Assembly: GCF_014235185.1 (NCBI RefSeq)
Contig: NZ_CP060131.1
Coordinates: 5,463,501-5,527,500, forward strand
Source of the DNA: Pseudonocardia petroleophila
GTDB taxonomy: Bacteria; Actinomycetota; Actinomycetes; Mycobacteriales; Pseudonocardiaceae
Direction of reading: 5' to 3'
DNA length: 64,000 nucleotides
Position numbers and translations under genes: made by a program. Numbering within the stretch: the stretch's first letter is position 1; every line of letters begins with the position of its first letter. This document shows, piece by piece, positions 63,499-64,000 of the stretch. A model generated the notes under the pieces. It had not been told where the DNA came from and searched no databases. It saw only the letters and a program-made list of their open reading frames with translations.

Positions 63499-64000
63499 CG
63501 GACCTCCACCGCAGCCTCCTTGAGCGCCTGCTTGACGTCGCCGATCCGGAAGTGCCCGAAGTGGAACACCGTGGCCGCGAGCACCGCGTCGGCGCCGGCC
63601 CGGACCGCGGGCACGAAGTGGTCGACCTCCCCCGCTCCCCCGCTGGCGATCACCGGCACGTCCACGCGGGCCCGGACCGCGGCGATCATCCGCAGGTCGA
63701 ACCCGGCGCGCGTGCCGTCGGCGTCCATCGAGTTGAGCAGGATCTCCCCGACGCCGAGCTCCTGGCCCCGCGCCGCCCACTCGACGGCGTCGATACCGGT
63801 TCCGCGACGCCCGCCGTGGGTGGTGACCTCCCAGCCCGACGGCGTCGGCTCGGCCCCGTCGGGCACGGTCCGCGCGTCGACCGACAGCACGATGCACTGC
63901 GACCCGAACCGGCGGCTGGCCTCGTGCAGCAGCTCCGGCCGGGCGATGGCCGCGGTGTTGATCGACACCTTGTCGGCGCCGTTGCGCAGGAGCACGTCGA
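63495..64000 (-). CDS. hisF: Imidazole glycerol phosphate synthase subunit HisF (5' end beyond window)
   Basis: The C-terminal 168 codons of the HisF TIM barrel, which makes the imidazole ring with HisH. Visible are LLRNGADKVSINTAAIARPELLHEASRRFGSQCIVLSVDAR, TGIDAVEWAARGQELGVGEILLNSMDADGT with the second catalytic Asp, and VIASGGAGEVDHFVPAVRAGADAVLAATVFHFG for phosphate binding. The start and first catalytic Asp lie outside the window. Confidence 0.96.
   Translation of the reverse strand, partial: DVLLRNGADKVSINTAAIARPELLHEASRRFGSQCIVLSVDARTVPDGAEPTPSGWEVTTHGGRRGTGIDAVEWAARGQELGVGEILLNSMDADGTRAGFDLRMIAAVRARVDVPVIASGGAGEVDHFVPAVRAGADAVLAATVFHFGHFRIGDVKQALKEAAVEVR

Overview
The window is 64 kb of very high G+C DNA, dense with genes and rich in GTG starts and 4-base ATGA/GTGA stop-start overlaps. 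Gene content points to a mycolate-free or Pseudonocardia-like actinobacterium. The markers are an F420-type PPOX oxidoreductase, the coproporphyrin heme route (HemE/HemY/HemQ), GlgX-TreY-TreZ trehalose synthesis, DUF3000, DUF732, DUF3558, a PPE/WXG-type protein and a his-trp-lgt-pyk neighbourhood. The genus is inference from content, not from a marker gene. I see no tRNA, rRNA, insertion sequence, prophage or CRISPR array, so the window looks like ordinary chromosome with a few accessory insertions.

Layout. 0-8 kb: a partial iron-siderophore permease behind an IdeR-like box, a RibD-type reductase, a seven-gene Asp23/Gls24 envelope-stress operon with AmaP, a lipoprotein that looks like a dead hydrolase, and a DUF732 membrane protein with pentapeptide repeats. 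8-20 kb: a LigD-type polymerase, MsrB behind a 14-bp tandem repeat, a second hydrolase lipoprotein, an EamA exporter, Acs, the hemE-hemY-hemQ operon, DUF3000, a LuxR-type regulator and RNase D. 20-27.4 kb: a dxs-response regulator-kinase operon preceded by two tandem GGDEF membrane proteins.

27.4-28 kb holds the most unusual object. Six tandem micro-ORFs, each with its own ribosome binding site, encode MGKDWN five times and MTGKDWN once. They repeat about every 62 bases and end against a convergent MFS exporter gene.

28-42 kb: exporter, phosphatase, HIT and PPOX genes, then GlgX, TreY and TreZ. The trehalose genes are separated by an IclR-MFS-benzoylformate decarboxylase-like cassette and by a membrane gene. 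42-50 kb: OsmC with a Cys-containing leader peptide, malate dehydrogenase, DUF418, CoA-binding protein, MetY, a frameshifted PPE-like gene with its small partner, DUF3558 and TesB. 50-64 kb: ArsR with a decayed SRPBCC partner, pyruvate kinase, DUF2461, Lgt, trpA-trpB-trpC-TIGR02234-trpE, an inserted TetR plus LuxR-type two-component block, then hisI and hisF.

Fifteen genes start 6-9 bases after a TANNNT -10 element, so leaderless transcription is probably common here. Two genes (47.7 kb and 62.9 kb) look broken by loss of one base in a short homopolymer run, and RNase D lacks an AUG/GUG/UUG start before its active site.
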